From Phyllobacterium zundukense (lineage in GTDB: Bacteria; Pseudomonadota; Alphaproteobacteria; Rhizobiales; Rhizobiaceae): DNA of 64,000 nucleotides. The notes beneath the pieces are model-generated. The model had not been told where the DNA came from, made no database searches, and saw only the letters and a list, made by a program, of their open reading frames with translations. A program made the position numbers and the translations under genes. This document shows positions 46,883 through 55,375 of the stretch, piece after piece. Location of the stretch: assembly GCF_002764115.1 (NCBI RefSeq), contig NZ_CP017941.1, positions 434,001-498,000 of the forward strand, read 5' to 3'. Within the stretch, counting starts at the first letter, position 1, and each line of letters opens with the position of its first letter.

Positions 46883-47683
46883 TCACTTTCCAATGGCACG
46901 TTCCTGAGACTCTTCGCCGACTAGGCAATTGTAAGGTTGTGTGTATTGCACGGATGCGAGGGCCAGTTGGCGCTCCTGAACTTCGCTTAGCTTGAACCCC
47001 GCGATCTCGACAACGAGCTTGTTGCGAATTGCCTCGGCAAACTGACTGACGTCTGACACCTTCACTAAAAATGCCCCGTCTCCCCCGATGACACATGCCT
47101 CGTAGTACGCATCAAGGTCATGGATCGCTGCCGAATCCGGTCCGGTCTTCAACATGATCGGCAGACCATCGACGGTGATTCCATCAGCGATTGCTGCATT
47201 GCGGGCAACGGGCACCGGAGCCCCGGCATTGTTGGGCCCGTCGCCCGAAACATCGATTACGCGTCGGCTCGCCCGAAATCGATTGGTTCGGATAAGCTCT
47301 CGCGCGAACGCCAGCACGTTTGAGATCGATGTAAAGGATATCCGTCTTATCGGCTGCCGGCGCAGCTCCTCGGCAAATTGGGCGGCGGACTCCGGACCAT
47401 CAATCAGAGTCCACGGCACCACCTGAACCGCCGAGCCACCCCACTCGACGAACGTCACTGCGGTCTTTCCCAGCGGTCCGCCGAGCACGGCTCTGACGAC
47501 TTCCGGGCTTCGAAAGGCATTCACATAACCTTCTCTTTGAACCCTCTGTTCCTCGATATCCATCGAATAAGAGACATCAACGGCAATCACCAATTCCAGA
47601 TCGACGGCCACGGGAAACTGCTGGGCAAAAGAACCTCCGCTTAAAACACAAAAGGAGGCAATAAGCGCCCATCGCCGTCTCAT
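46883..47683 (-). CDS. DUF1194-family protein (von Willebrand A-like), exported
   Basis: About 266 residues with a Sec signal (MRRRWALIASFCVLSGGSFAQ), then a vWA-like fold with the MIDAS motif in AVDVSYSMDIEEQ and later TSISNVLAF and DVSGDGPNN. DUF1194 proteins are periplasmic and of unknown function, frequent in Hyphomicrobiales. ATG 47683 is the start that opens the signal peptide. The open frame continues 38 codons further upstream into a cyclase-like remnant (see 47684-47797). Confidence 0.8.
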   Translation of the reverse strand: MRRRWALIASFCVLSGGSFAQQFPVAVDLELVIAVDVSYSMDIEEQRVQREGYVNAFRSPEVVRAVLGGPLGKTAVTFVEWGGSAVQVVPWTLIDGPESAAQFAEELRRQPIRRISFTSISNVLAFARELIRTNRFRASRRVIDVSGDGPNNAGAPVPVARNAAIADGITVDGLPIMLKTGPDSAAIHDLDAYYEACVIGGDGAFLVKVSDVSQFAEAIRNKLVVEIAGFKLSEVQERQLALASVQYTQPYNCLVGEESQERAIGK

Positions 47684-47797
47684 TACCTTATCCCCAGTCA
47701 CCTCATTCAGCCATCTGGCAGCGGAGCCGTCAGTCTCAACGATCCTCGAGCACCCGAGTATATCGGCAATTAGTATTGCTGCCAGCCTCTGTTTCAT
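47684..47797 (-). pseudogene. Class III adenylate cyclase N-terminal remnant
   Basis: In frame with and directly upstream of the DUF1194 gene are 38 codons reading RLAAILIADILGCSRIVETD, very like the conserved start of rhizobial class III cyclases (usual form: RLAAILAADVVGYSRL, then an Asp-containing stretch). The catalytic domain is absent. A deletion seems to have joined the cyclase start to the DUF1194 promoter side. Confidence 0.55.
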
Positions 47798-47816
47798 CCT
47801 AATGGCAGTCGTTTAA

Positions 47817-47885
47817 CAATGTCCGCTTTGCGCCTTCATGTTGGACCTTTGTGCGGGTCGCAGGAGATCCTGAAAGCGGACATTG
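47817..47885. repeat. Intergenic repeat, copy 3 (69 bp, perfect 13-bp inverted ends)
   Basis: CAATGTCCGCTTT (47817-47829) faces AAAGCGGACATTG (47873-47885): the best preserved copy, with perfect terminal inverted repeats. It lies between the helicase 3' end and the DUF1194/cyclase remnant. Confidence 0.65.
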
Positions 47886-48080
47886 CGCCGGACACGCAGT
47901 ATCGTGAGTCCAATCGATCTACAGCGTCGGCTTCTACAGCGAAACATTCCTTGACCACGGCCGTCGGGCCTGGCGCACGCGGTTTGGTCGTCACGACATT
48001 GTAGGCGCGGTCGTTTTCGAGGTCGCGCCACATATTTCCAACATCGAATCGGGAAACCCGACGAAAGTGTCCTCGGAGAC

Positions 48081-50648
48081 CTACAAAATTGAGCGTTTCT
48101 CGTTCTGTAGCCAGTGACCTGTAGTGGCCTTGTCAGTATCGGCAACATTCCGTTTGAAGTCACAACGTGGCCAGGTGCTGCAGCTCTCGAATTCGCCGAA
48201 CTTCCCGGTGCGAAGTTTGAGGACTCCGATTTTACATTTCGGACACGGCTCCTGCAGCTCCCCGTCAACGGCTTCAATCTTCAAACCACCCTTCGCGACG
48301 AGTTCGGTGACGAAACGCGACGGGTTCGCCAAGCTCGTATAAATTCGAACCTGCCTTTTGGCGCGGGTCAACCCCACATAGAAAAGACGTCGTTCTTCAG
48401 CCATGGGATACGGGTCCGGCGCAGGCATCGGAATCTGCAGTAGCGGGTCGTCTTCAATCTGGCTTGGAAAGCCTCGGAAGCCTTCGACCACGTTCAACAG
48501 CATCACGTAGTCGGCCTCCAGGCCCTTGGATGAATGAATCGTCTTGAAAGAAATATCGAGCATATCACCGAACCTGCGTTGCCAAGTCCTCAACTGGCTC
48601 GGGGAGTCGCTGCGATAGCGTCCGAGCAGCAGGACTGTGATTCGATCTCCGCTGCTGGGCTTCAGCTTCCCTTCCTCGATATAACGGCGCATGAGATCGA
48701 ACTGCTCTCTCAAATGCTCCTGAACATTGAACATGTCTTTGAAGGCGAATGCCAGGACTGACACATTCGAATAGGTGCTGGTGGTTTTGACTGTCTTTCT
48801 GATCTGGACAGGGTTCGCCTGGATAAACGTGCTGGAGATATCGCAGAGTGATTGCGGACACCGGAATGTCGTTCCCAATGTCAGCCGGGATGCATAGGGG
48901 AAGAGCCTCTCAAACTCAGTCATCACAGATATGTCGGCGCCCGCGAACCGATTGATACCCTGCCAATCGTCTCCGACGACACACAGGTGAACCTGGCCGT
49001 TCTTTGCGTCGGATAGTGCCTTCAAAAGACAGATTCGGGCGCGGGAGGAATCCTGGAACTCGTCAGCGAGAACCATTATGAAGGGGCTCTGATATGTCCC
49101 AGCTTCGATGTATTGTGCGGCCTGGATGAGCATATCTTCGAAGTCGATCCAGCCTCCCTCTCTCAGTCTCCGTTCCCATTCCTCGGAAATCTGGTAGAAC
49201 AGCCTTACAAACAGCAAGATACGGGCGGCATGTCCGTGATTTAACTGGTTGGCGGTCGCCTCTTTCATTTGTGATTGCGTGAGACCGTTGCTCTTGACAT
49301 GCTGCTGAAATATCCGAACCGTCCTAGCAAGTTCCTTATAGCTAATCGGCTGGAGTCCTTCGGCTTTGCGATCCGGATCGAAACGAATTGTTTGCCCGCG
49401 CTTCCTTAACTCGGTTTCCAGATTTGACAGGGCCGCACCGGTCGAAACCTGGTGCGACGTGGTCTCGAAGAGCGCGGTGCCCATTTCCGCATGTAACGAC
49501 CTCTTCCACTTCGCTCCTTCGACATAATCGCCATCGAAGTGATCCGGAGCCTTCCCGTCCGCCCCGAAAGCGAAATGCTCATGGTAAAGTTGGATGTCGG
49601 GATAATAGAAGTCGGGCTGATATTGTCTATGCGTTTCGGTTGCGGTTCTGCGTTCATAGTCCCGTTCGTAGACGTACGGCACGTTATGATAAAATAGCCA
49701 GTCTGCTATCAGCCGCTCTTCCTTGCTTTTAACGATGTCGCCATTGGCGGTTCGGTAACCACGGCGACCATTTTCATAAGCATCAGGCTCCGACGGGGCA
49801 CCCCGCGGACCGATATCGCGACCATAAACGAGACGGAAAATGTTCCAGTCAATGTGAAACTTTGGATCTCCGTCGGACAGGTCTTTGATGATCTTGCCGA
49901 TCATCTCGACATCTTGACCCGACTGTTCGAGCCAGGGAGCCAGCGAGGGCTTCTTGCCGCTCGCTGTTGCGATCACGTGCAGGCCGAATCCGTGAAATGT
50001 ATCTACTCCGATTTCATTGGCACCTTCGAAGTTCGTGAGACGTGCTTTGACTCGATCTCTAAGTTCCTGCACCGCATTCGTGTTAAATGCGAGAAGAAGA
50101 ATCTGGCTTCCTTTGGCCAATTTCTGATGTAAGGCGTAGCCAGCCTTGGCGACCATTGTCGACGTCTTCCCTGACCCGGCAGCCGCCACTACCTGCACGC
50201 TGCGGTCCATGCAGATGCAGGCGTTGATCTGCTCTTCTGTAAGCGGATTTTTTTCAACGGAGTCGAATAGGGGTTTCAGCAGTTTCTTCTGCATGACCCG
50301 AAACACGTCGTTGTGGTTTTTGAAATCAGATTTCAATTCCTCAAGAGCCGGATTTCTATTCAACAGTTTATTGATGACAGAATCGGTCGATCTGCTCGGG
50401 GCCGGAAACTGCTCAAGAATTCTCTCAGCCGTTCCCGATGGTATCCACTTCATGCGATCGACGTGCGGCTCCCATTTTGCACGCCAATCACGAATACGCT
50501 GATGATAATCGTCTTTGCGAGGAGCCTGAGGCTCCGTCTGCTTGGTGATTCCAGGCGGGCCTTTTGGGTTGTCCTTGATCAGACCCAATTTGGTTAGGAC
50601 CGAATGCGCAGCCACAATTGCCAAAGCCAAGAGAAATAACTCAATCAT
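48081..50648 (-). CDS. UvrD/Rep-type superfamily 1 helicase with inserted nuclease-like domain
   Basis: The 855-residue protein starts with a hydrophobic segment (IELFLLALAIVAAHSVLTKLG). SF1A motifs follow: Walker A AAAGSGKTST (about 155-164), LADEFQDSS (motif II), VVGDDWQGINRFAG (III), GTTFRCPQSL, and LFYVGLTRAKRQV (VI). Between motifs Ia and II, at about 305-360, lies a PD-(D/E)XK-like insertion (SKEERLIADWL, then YQPDFYYPDI and HEHF) similar to the HelD-type group. The C-terminus has a topoisomerase-like zinc finger (CPKC ... CSTWPRC). Likely DNA repair or restart of stalled replication. No operon partner is evident. Confidence 0.88.
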   Translation of the reverse strand: MIELFLLALAIVAAHSVLTKLGLIKDNPKGPPGITKQTEPQAPRKDDYHQRIRDWRAKWEPHVDRMKWIPSGTAERILEQFPAPSRSTDSVINKLLNRNPALEELKSDFKNHNDVFRVMQKKLLKPLFDSVEKNPLTEEQINACICMDRSVQVVAAAGSGKTSTMVAKAGYALHQKLAKGSQILLLAFNTNAVQELRDRVKARLTNFEGANEIGVDTFHGFGLHVIATASGKKPSLAPWLEQSGQDVEMIGKIIKDLSDGDPKFHIDWNIFRLVYGRDIGPRGAPSEPDAYENGRRGYRTANGDIVKSKEERLIADWLFYHNVPYVYERDYERRTATETHRQYQPDFYYPDIQLYHEHFAFGADGKAPDHFDGDYVEGAKWKRSLHAEMGTALFETTSHQVSTGAALSNLETELRKRGQTIRFDPDRKAEGLQPISYKELARTVRIFQQHVKSNGLTQSQMKEATANQLNHGHAARILLFVRLFYQISEEWERRLREGGWIDFEDMLIQAAQYIEAGTYQSPFIMVLADEFQDSSRARICLLKALSDAKNGQVHLCVVGDDWQGINRFAGADISVMTEFERLFPYASRLTLGTTFRCPQSLCDISSTFIQANPVQIRKTVKTTSTYSNVSVLAFAFKDMFNVQEHLREQFDLMRRYIEEGKLKPSSGDRITVLLLGRYRSDSPSQLRTWQRRFGDMLDISFKTIHSSKGLEADYVMLLNVVEGFRGFPSQIEDDPLLQIPMPAPDPYPMAEERRLFYVGLTRAKRQVRIYTSLANPSRFVTELVAKGGLKIEAVDGELQEPCPKCKIGVLKLRTGKFGEFESCSTWPRCDFKRNVADTDKATTGHWLQNEKRSIL

Positions 50649-51019
50649 TGCAGCCCCAAAATGACCAACCCCTGTTGATTCAAATATCGCCGAGGAAGGG
50701 CAACATCAACCACAAAGGCAGCGCGAAACTGGTGAGTGAGAATAGTAGCGGTTGTTGCCAGCGGTGGCCTGGCGGACTTCGTTGTTGCGCTATCTGCAGG
50801 GTAGGCCCGGTAAGGTTTACGACATCGATCTCGTATGCGAGTTATCTCGGCGTCAAAATCCAGTCTCAGCGAAGCGCAATTCCAAGCTGCGCTTGGCATG
50901 GAGTGTGTTTAGGCCCTTTAATTGCGTGGGATAGTCAATCCCTTTTGTGACATCATCACCGGGTCATTTTGCCGGAGAAGTCTTCAAAGGAGCAACGACA
51001 GCAATTATGTCATCGTATG
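50649..51019. other. Intergenic; stub of a gene start disrupted by an IS
   Basis: No complete gene was seen. Just before the IS, AAAGGAG is followed by ATG 51008 (MSSYA...), as if a gene start had been cut by the ISL3 derivative. Confidence 0.35.
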
Positions 51020-51918
51020 CAAAATTGGCTCTGACTCAGTTTTGATGCAGTTCTGGTGATGTTCGTTGTTGGTTTCCACGAAGGAATCAGCACCATGCGA
51101 GCTGCATTGCATCCCTCCAATCTCGTTCCACCTGGTTTCGTTGTTGAATACGCCAACCAAGACGGCAACCAAATGGCGATCGTCATTTCTCGAGCCAAGA
51201 ACACCGCGACGTGTCCGGCCTGCGGGACGGTCTCCAGGCGAATACGCAGTCGTTATCAGCGTCAGGTTTCGGATCTGCCCCTTGCCGGCCAAAGTGTCAG
51301 GCTCTTGGTAGTGGCGCGTCGCTTTCGCTGTGACGCAGTGCTCTGTCACCGCCAAATATTCGCCGAGCGCTTTGGTGATGTTCTTTCCCCTTATGCACGC
51401 CGAACCGCACGCCTCGAGCAAATCGTCCACCATCTCGGACTGGCACTCGGCGGACGCCCCGCAGCGCGTTTCGCCCAGCGGCTGATGCTGCCAGTCAGCA
51501 ATGACACCTTGTTGCGAGTGGTTCGAAGACGGGGCTGCCCGCCGATAAGCCCGCCCAAAGTGATCGGTATCGATGACTGGGCATGGCGGCGCAACCAACG
51601 CTACGGCACGATCATCTGTGATCTTGAGCGACGTCGGCCAGTCAGCCTGTTGCCAGATAGGGAGCCAGCCACCGCACAGGCCTGGCTTGCAAACCATCAG
51701 CAGATCGAGATCGTTGCTCGAGACCCAAGGATGAAGCCGCCGTCCACGCGGCAATCGTCTCACCTAGGTCAAATGCCCAGACCGAAGGGCAGATCACCAA
51801 ACTCAAGCTCGTCAAACGACAGATGTACGGTCGCGGAAAGCTCGATTTGCTCCAAGCCAGATTGATCGGGGCTATCTGATCATGCAAAGCACCAAAACTG
51901 CGTCAGAGCCCAATTTTG
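51020..51918 (+). mobile_element. Internally deleted ISL3-family element
   Basis: About 0.9 kb bounded by inverted repeats: left CAAAATT then GGCTCTGACTCAGTTTTG (51020-51048) and right 51889-51918, matching GGCTCTGAC-CAGTTTTG-TGC as an inverted partner. The transposase is missing its middle (see 51095-51879). No 8-bp target duplication is visible. It could only move with help from a full-length relative; the intact 1843-3537 element has different ends. Confidence 0.75.
51095..51879 (+). pseudogene. ISL3-family transposase with internal deletion
   Basis: From ATG 51095 (AAGGA upstream) the product has the N-terminal Cys-rich region (ATCPACGTVSRR) and the start of the catalytic core (VIGIDDWAWRRNQRYG), and then after IEIVARD the frame shifts and a large piece is missing. 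The C-terminal end returns in another frame as AQTEGQITKLKLVKRQMYGR and ends LQARLIGAI at TGA 51877-51879. The N- and C-terminal halves clearly belong to one transposase; the middle deletion is inferred from the roughly 540-residue length of the intact relative at 1852. Confidence 0.8.
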
Positions 51919-51958
51919 ACCCCCTTGGATTAGATCTGACCATCCGACTTGGCAGCGG

Positions 51959-52315
51959 ATGGAGCGGGAGTTGAAGACAGTGGATACGATTGCGCGGGTT
52001 CGTCGAGCCTTCCATGTACAGGGCTGGTCGATGAAGAAGATCAGCCGCGAGCTGCATGTCTCGCGGAACACGGTGCGCAAGATTCTGCGCTCGGACCAGA
52101 CGGATTTTTCCTATGAACGGGAACATCAGCCCTTGCCTCGGATCGGTCCCTGGCGGGAACAGGTCGATGAGTTTCTGCAGGCCAACGAAGGCAAGCAATC
52201 GCGCGAGCGTTTGACGCTGATCCGCATCTACGAGGAACTTCGCACCCTTGGATTTGAGGGCAGCTATGATTCAGTGCGCCGCTACGCGAAGGCGTGGTCG
52301 AAGACACGCGGTGCG
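51959..52315 (+). pseudogene. IS21-family transposase (istA), N-terminal fragment
   Basis: About 119 codons match the start of IstA proteins: an HTH (KKISRELHVSRNTVRKILR) and linker RRYAKAWSKTRGA. After this the similarity ends abruptly and unrelated sequence follows, so the DDE core and istB are gone. A GTG at 51980 or the ATG at 51959 may have been the start. It lies directly behind the ISL3 derivative. Confidence 0.8.
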
Positions 52316-52436
52316 GTGCCCAAGGCGTACGGTTTAAAAGGTAAATTGCAACCTACCATCTGGAGCGTCTCTGCGACCACTCAGTGCGTAGGCTTGCAAC
52401 ATGGGATACGACAAAATTGAAAAATGTAATACGAAC

Positions 52437-52451
52437 GATGTAAAATACATC
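52437..52451. promoter_or_regulatory. Palindrome GATGTA-AAA-TACATC upstream of toxin-antitoxin genes
   Basis: A perfect 6-bp inverted repeat with a 3-base spacer lies about 40 bp upstream of the toxin ATG, in an AT-rich stretch. This is a good candidate for antitoxin (HTH) autoregulation. The MqsA-type consensus (AACCT ... AGGTT) is not present, so the operator may differ. Confidence 0.45.
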
Positions 52452-52488
52452 TTGCTAATTGACCTTTAAACCTTATTTAAGTATCACC

Positions 52489-52905
52489 ATGATACATAAC
52501 GAGTACCGAGATGGTGTTCGCTTGGGGGGAATAGTGACCACCACTCAGCCTTGGAATCCTGGACGTGCGACGGATGAAATCAGAGCAATTGCGAAAGATA
52601 GAAAATTAGTTCTGAGTTATAAACTTCATGCCGGTGAACGCCTAGCGGAACGCAACCTTATCATGTCGGATGTGTTGTACGCCCTGAGAAACGGGTTCGT
52701 ATATCAACAGCCGATTCCCGCAACTCGGGCTGGTCATTTTCGGTACCGAGTTGAGTGCAGGACGCCAAATAGCGGCAGCAGGGCTATTGGCGTGGTTGTA
52801 ATACCTGCGAAAACCGGATGCCTGATAAAGATTATTTCGGTCATGTGGATCGATGAATACGAGCGGATCGCCGGCTCAATAATTGGAGTAGAGGAAGATG
52901 AGTAA
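52489..52905 (+). CDS. DUF4258/MqsR-like toxin
   Basis: The 138-residue protein has a DUF4258-type core: YKLHAGERLAERNLIMSDVLYALRNG, later RYRVECR and VVVIPAKTGCLIKIISVMW. This family shares the RelE/MqsR-like fold and is usually paired with a helix-turn-helix antitoxin. Activity would be mRNA cleavage if it behaves like MqsR; this is untested. ATG 52489 has no clear ribosome-binding site; a GTG at 52534 behind GGGGGGAATA is a plausible alternative giving about 123 residues. It overlaps the antitoxin by 8 nt. Confidence 0.75.
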   Translation: MIHNEYRDGVRLGGIVTTTQPWNPGRATDEIRAIAKDRKLVLSYKLHAGERLAERNLIMSDVLYALRNGFVYQQPIPATRAGHFRYRVECRTPNSGSRAIGVVVIPAKTGCLIKIISVMWIDEYERIAGSIIGVEEDE

Positions 52906-53356
52906 CGAACACCATTACACGGAAAGCGGACTGACCAATGTCTACATCAGTGGCATTGCGGTTGAGCTGGATGATGATGGCGATGAAACCATCACGATTC
53001 CGGCAATTAATGAGCTTCATCACATAATTGCTCTTGGTATTGTCAGCCACTCCAAGGGGATTAGCGGAGATGAATTGCGCTTTCTCCGTACCGAAATGGG
53101 CTTGACCCAGTCTGAGCTTGCAAAGCTAGTGCATAGGGATAAGCAATCCATCGGTCGTTGGGAGCGTGGCGAAGTTGAACTCGACAGCTCTGCCGAGGCA
53201 CTCATCAGAAGAATGGCTGTTGAGAAGTTGGACCTGCCGGTAGATGCCGGGATCGATGAATTGTCGCGTCGAAGCGTTCCTACAGTGGAAGAACAGACGA
53301 TTAACATTAAGATGGTGAATAACAATCATTCTCACTACGAGTTGCTCGCTGCCTGA
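52898..53356 (+). CDS. HTH antitoxin (MqsA-like / XRE family)
   Basis: The 152-residue protein has an N-terminal ligand or toxin-binding part (about 1-50, acidic DDDGDETITIPAINELHH) and a central helix-turn-helix (about 58-112: LRFLRTEMGLTQSELAKLVHRDKQSIGRWERGE) of the XRE/MqsA type. It starts 8 nt before the toxin stop, so translation is coupled. It likely binds and neutralises the DUF4258 toxin and represses the operon, probably through 52437-52451. Unlike MqsA, no zinc-binding cysteine cluster is visible at the N-terminus. Confidence 0.78.
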   Translation: MSNEHHYTESGLTNVYISGIAVELDDDGDETITIPAINELHHIIALGIVSHSKGISGDELRFLRTEMGLTQSELAKLVHRDKQSIGRWERGEVELDSSAEALIRRMAVEKLDLPVDAGIDELSRRSVPTVEEQTINIKMVNNNHSHYELLAA

Positions 53357-53383
53357 ACCCACGCGGGGATAAGCACATTGTTT

Positions 53384-53410
53384 AACCCCGCTTCGGCGGG
53401 GTTTTCTTTT
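53384..53410 (+). terminator. Rho-independent terminator of the toxin-antitoxin operon
   Basis: AACCCCGC-TTCG-GCGGGGTT gives a perfect 8-bp stem with a UUCG tetraloop and is followed by TTCTTTT. It lies 28 nt after the antitoxin stop. Confidence 0.9.
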
Positions 53411-53568
53411 GCCCACGGCATGGTCTGTTCGCGCGGCGTATGAGCCATACTAAAGCTGGCATTACCGATGAACGCGCCTAGCCGATACGTAAGACGGTGC
53501 GGCGTGCTCGGAAGATTGACGCTCTACCCGAGCTCTGCCAGTTTGCGGTTGGGCATTAGGGGGACAGA

Positions 53569-53757
53569 ATGAGCAACATTTTAGGGTCAACTGTAATAGC
53601 TGCTGCAATATTGCTGGCCGTTACGTTCTACGCTTGGACAAATCGGATCGATGTAGTGCCTACGTCGGGGTTTATGGTCAGCGTCCACGACAGATGGACT
53701 GGTGAGATTTACGCGTGCACTAGCTCACAGTGCATCCCCTACAAAACGCCTTATTGA
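53569..53757 (+). CDS. Small membrane or exported protein
   Basis: The 62-residue protein has one N-terminal membrane segment (ILGSTVIAAAILLAVTFYAW) and a short soluble tail with two cysteines (ACTSSQC). AGGGGGACAG precedes the ATG. No family recognised. It starts a series of small same-strand genes up to 54333. Confidence 0.5.
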   Translation: MSNILGSTVIAAAILLAVTFYAWTNRIDVVPTSGFMVSVHDRWTGEIYACTSSQCIPYKTPY

Positions 53758-53759
53758 CG

Positions 53760-53797
53760 CCTATCCCCACCTCTGCAACTGTTCCGGCGGGGATAGG
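53760..53797. other. Hairpin CCTATCCCC / GGGGATAGG
   Basis: A perfect 9-bp inverted repeat with a 20-base loop lies between two small genes; its 3' arm partly overlaps the AGGGGACAT stretch before the next ATG. It could reduce ribosome access to that start, or be a leftover repeat. Confidence 0.4.
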
Positions 53798-53807
53798 GGA
53801 CATCATC

Positions 53808-54098
53808 ATGCTAAAAATAATTGTGTGGGGCCTGGCGCTGGTCATTGTGCCACAGCAGGCATTCGCTTTCTGCTCGCGCGGCTTTGCTCTCGATCCGAAC
53901 GACGCGCTGAATGTCGAGCTGAGATATCTCTTTTGCCTTCATAACGAGCAGAACGACGCTCTCAACAAACATGCTGAAATCATCAACAGCCAGGGAAGCC
54001 TGATTCAAAGGCTTGACTCAAAGATTGATGAATTGGAGTTGAAACTCGATTTGTTGGCTCGGGAATTGGTTACCTTGAGAACACAAACAGGCAATTAA
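53808..54098 (+). CDS. Small exported coiled-coil protein
   Basis: The 96-residue protein has a signal peptide (MLKIIVWGLALVIVPQQAFA) and a mature C-terminal coiled coil (SQGSLIQRLDSKIDELELKLDLLARELVTLR, about 58-90). A Cys pair (FCSRG, FCLHN) may cross-link. It may form oligomers in the periplasm. ATG 53808 lies about 10 nt after GGGG. Unknown function. Confidence 0.55.
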   Translation: MLKIIVWGLALVIVPQQAFAFCSRGFALDPNDALNVELRYLFCLHNEQNDALNKHAEIINSQGSLIQRLDSKIDELELKLDLLARELVTLRTQTGN

Positions 54099-54129
54099 TG
54101 ATCAGGCCGCGGCGATCGGGAGGGACACC

Positions 54130-54333
54130 ATGGCGCTACGAACAATCAGCTTGAGTGAACTCGATAACTTCAAGATGGATGAGAACGGAGATCTGCACTG
54201 GAAAGACGGAAAGGTCTATGTCCATAAGCGGATCAGCCTGAGAGGTTACGAGTTGGCGCTAGCAACAATCGGCGCGACGGGTGCGCTCTTGGCAGGTGTT
54301 CATCCGTTTCTGCATTCCTTTGGTTGGGTGTAG
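54130..54333 (+). CDS. Small protein with a membrane segment
   Basis: The 67-residue protein has an acidic N-terminus (LSELDNFKMDENGDLHWKDGK) and one C-terminal membrane segment (YELALATIGATGALLAGVHPFLHSF). GGAGGGACACC precedes the ATG, an excellent ribosome-binding site. No family recognised. Confidence 0.55.
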   Translation: MALRTISLSELDNFKMDENGDLHWKDGKVYVHKRISLRGYELALATIGATGALLAGVHPFLHSFGWV

Positions 54334-54750
54334 TCACACGGCAGGGGACAGCGCATCGCGTTACCTTCGGCTCCGCAAGGACTGACCGAACTTACAGTCC
54401 GCCCCGCAACACGGGTGCTTATATCACGTTCTTGCGGACGACGTTCCCTGGTGACGTCAGTGTGAAATATGCCTTTTGGGTCTCCGGTCTACAACCTTCG
54501 CCGTGGCTTTCCCTTGCAGGTGAGGCCTGACGATTTAACGGGGTAATCTGGTGAATCCTCGCCAGGCCTCTGTTGGGATGGCCTCCAACGCAACGTAAAC
54601 CTGCAAACAGGGCAAACGTTCCGACTTAGCCCAGTCAAAGGCCCCGACCGCCGATGGGGGGCGGCGGCCGGGATGCTGACTGGTAGCCACATGAGATGGG
54701 AGCGCCAGCCCTAAAATGCTGCGCTCGTATGGTTAAGAAATGATAAAAAA
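54334..54750. other. Gene-poor stretch with GC-rich hairpin
   Basis: No gene supported. CCCGACCGCCG (54643-54653) faces CGGCGGCCGGG (54662-54672), an 11-bp arm with one G-T type pair and an 8-base loop. No T-run follows. Confidence 0.4.
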
Positions 54751-55092
54751 CTAGGCCCTGCGCCGCGGCTTGCGCTTCCCCCAGCGCTCAACCTTTCCGG
54801 TTGGTGTCGGCCGCCGCTGCGTCTCGATGAAGATACCCGCCTCCCAAAATGCCACCCGCGCCACAGCAGCCGAGCATTCCCCCGCCAGGCACTTCAATAA
54901 AATTTCCTTGCAGACGTAGAGTTTCGGTCCCGCTGCTTCGTCGGGCCATTGCTCCAGTATGAACTTCGCGGCATCGTAGGCCGAGGTAATGCCGATGCTG
55001 GTGCCGCGCTGCAGCACTGAGACCATTGGGAATGACTTGTAATCTTCATACATAGCGGGGGAAACGGTAGCAGAAGGCTCAAGTTCCGGCAT
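54751..55092 (-). CDS. DUF982 domain-containing protein
   Basis: The 113-residue protein matches the DUF982 pattern: a strand (FPMVSVLQRGTSIGITSAYDAAKFILEQW), a Pro/Glu turn, then a helix with LLKCLAGECSAAVARVAFWEAG. DUF982 proteins are small, of unknown function and nearly confined to Hyphomicrobiales, where they often occur on plasmids in many copies. ATG 55092 follows AAGGGAC; the frame open to 55170 lacks support. The tail is basic (ERWGKRKPRRR). Confidence 0.75.
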   Translation of the reverse strand: MPELEPSATVSPAMYEDYKSFPMVSVLQRGTSIGITSAYDAAKFILEQWPDEAAGPKLYVCKEILLKCLAGECSAAVARVAFWEAGIFIETQRRPTPTGKVERWGKRKPRRRA

Positions 55093-55105
55093 TAGTCCCT
55101 TCGGA

Positions 55106-55375
55106 TTATGGCGTCGTTCCAATTGTTCCTGAATCCCATAAAAGCCAAGACACCAAACAGGAGATTCCACTCACCACCAGCATGAATGCATGGCCATAGA
55201 CGAGCCGGTCTCGGTTGCCCATTCGAGCACATTTGTCGGTGGTATCCCCCTTATAGATTTCAACGCCGCTATCGACTGAATAGTCCCAGTCGTTGTCTCG
55301 ATAGAATGCAAAATCCTTGTAAGCTTGCCAGACCGAATGCAGGAAGACGCCCGCAAACAGCAGAAATATGAACAT
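55106..55375 (-). CDS. Small membrane protein
   Basis: The 89-residue protein has membrane segments at MFIFLLFAGVFLHSVWQAY and HAFMLVVSGISCLVSWLLW flanking a polar stretch (YRDNDWDYSVDSGVEIYKG). It lies 13 nt upstream of the DUF982 gene. No family recognised; start uncertain. Confidence 0.4.
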   Translation of the reverse strand: MFIFLLFAGVFLHSVWQAYKDFAFYRDNDWDYSVDSGVEIYKGDTTDKCARMGNRDRLVYGHAFMLVVSGISCLVSWLLWDSGTIGTTP

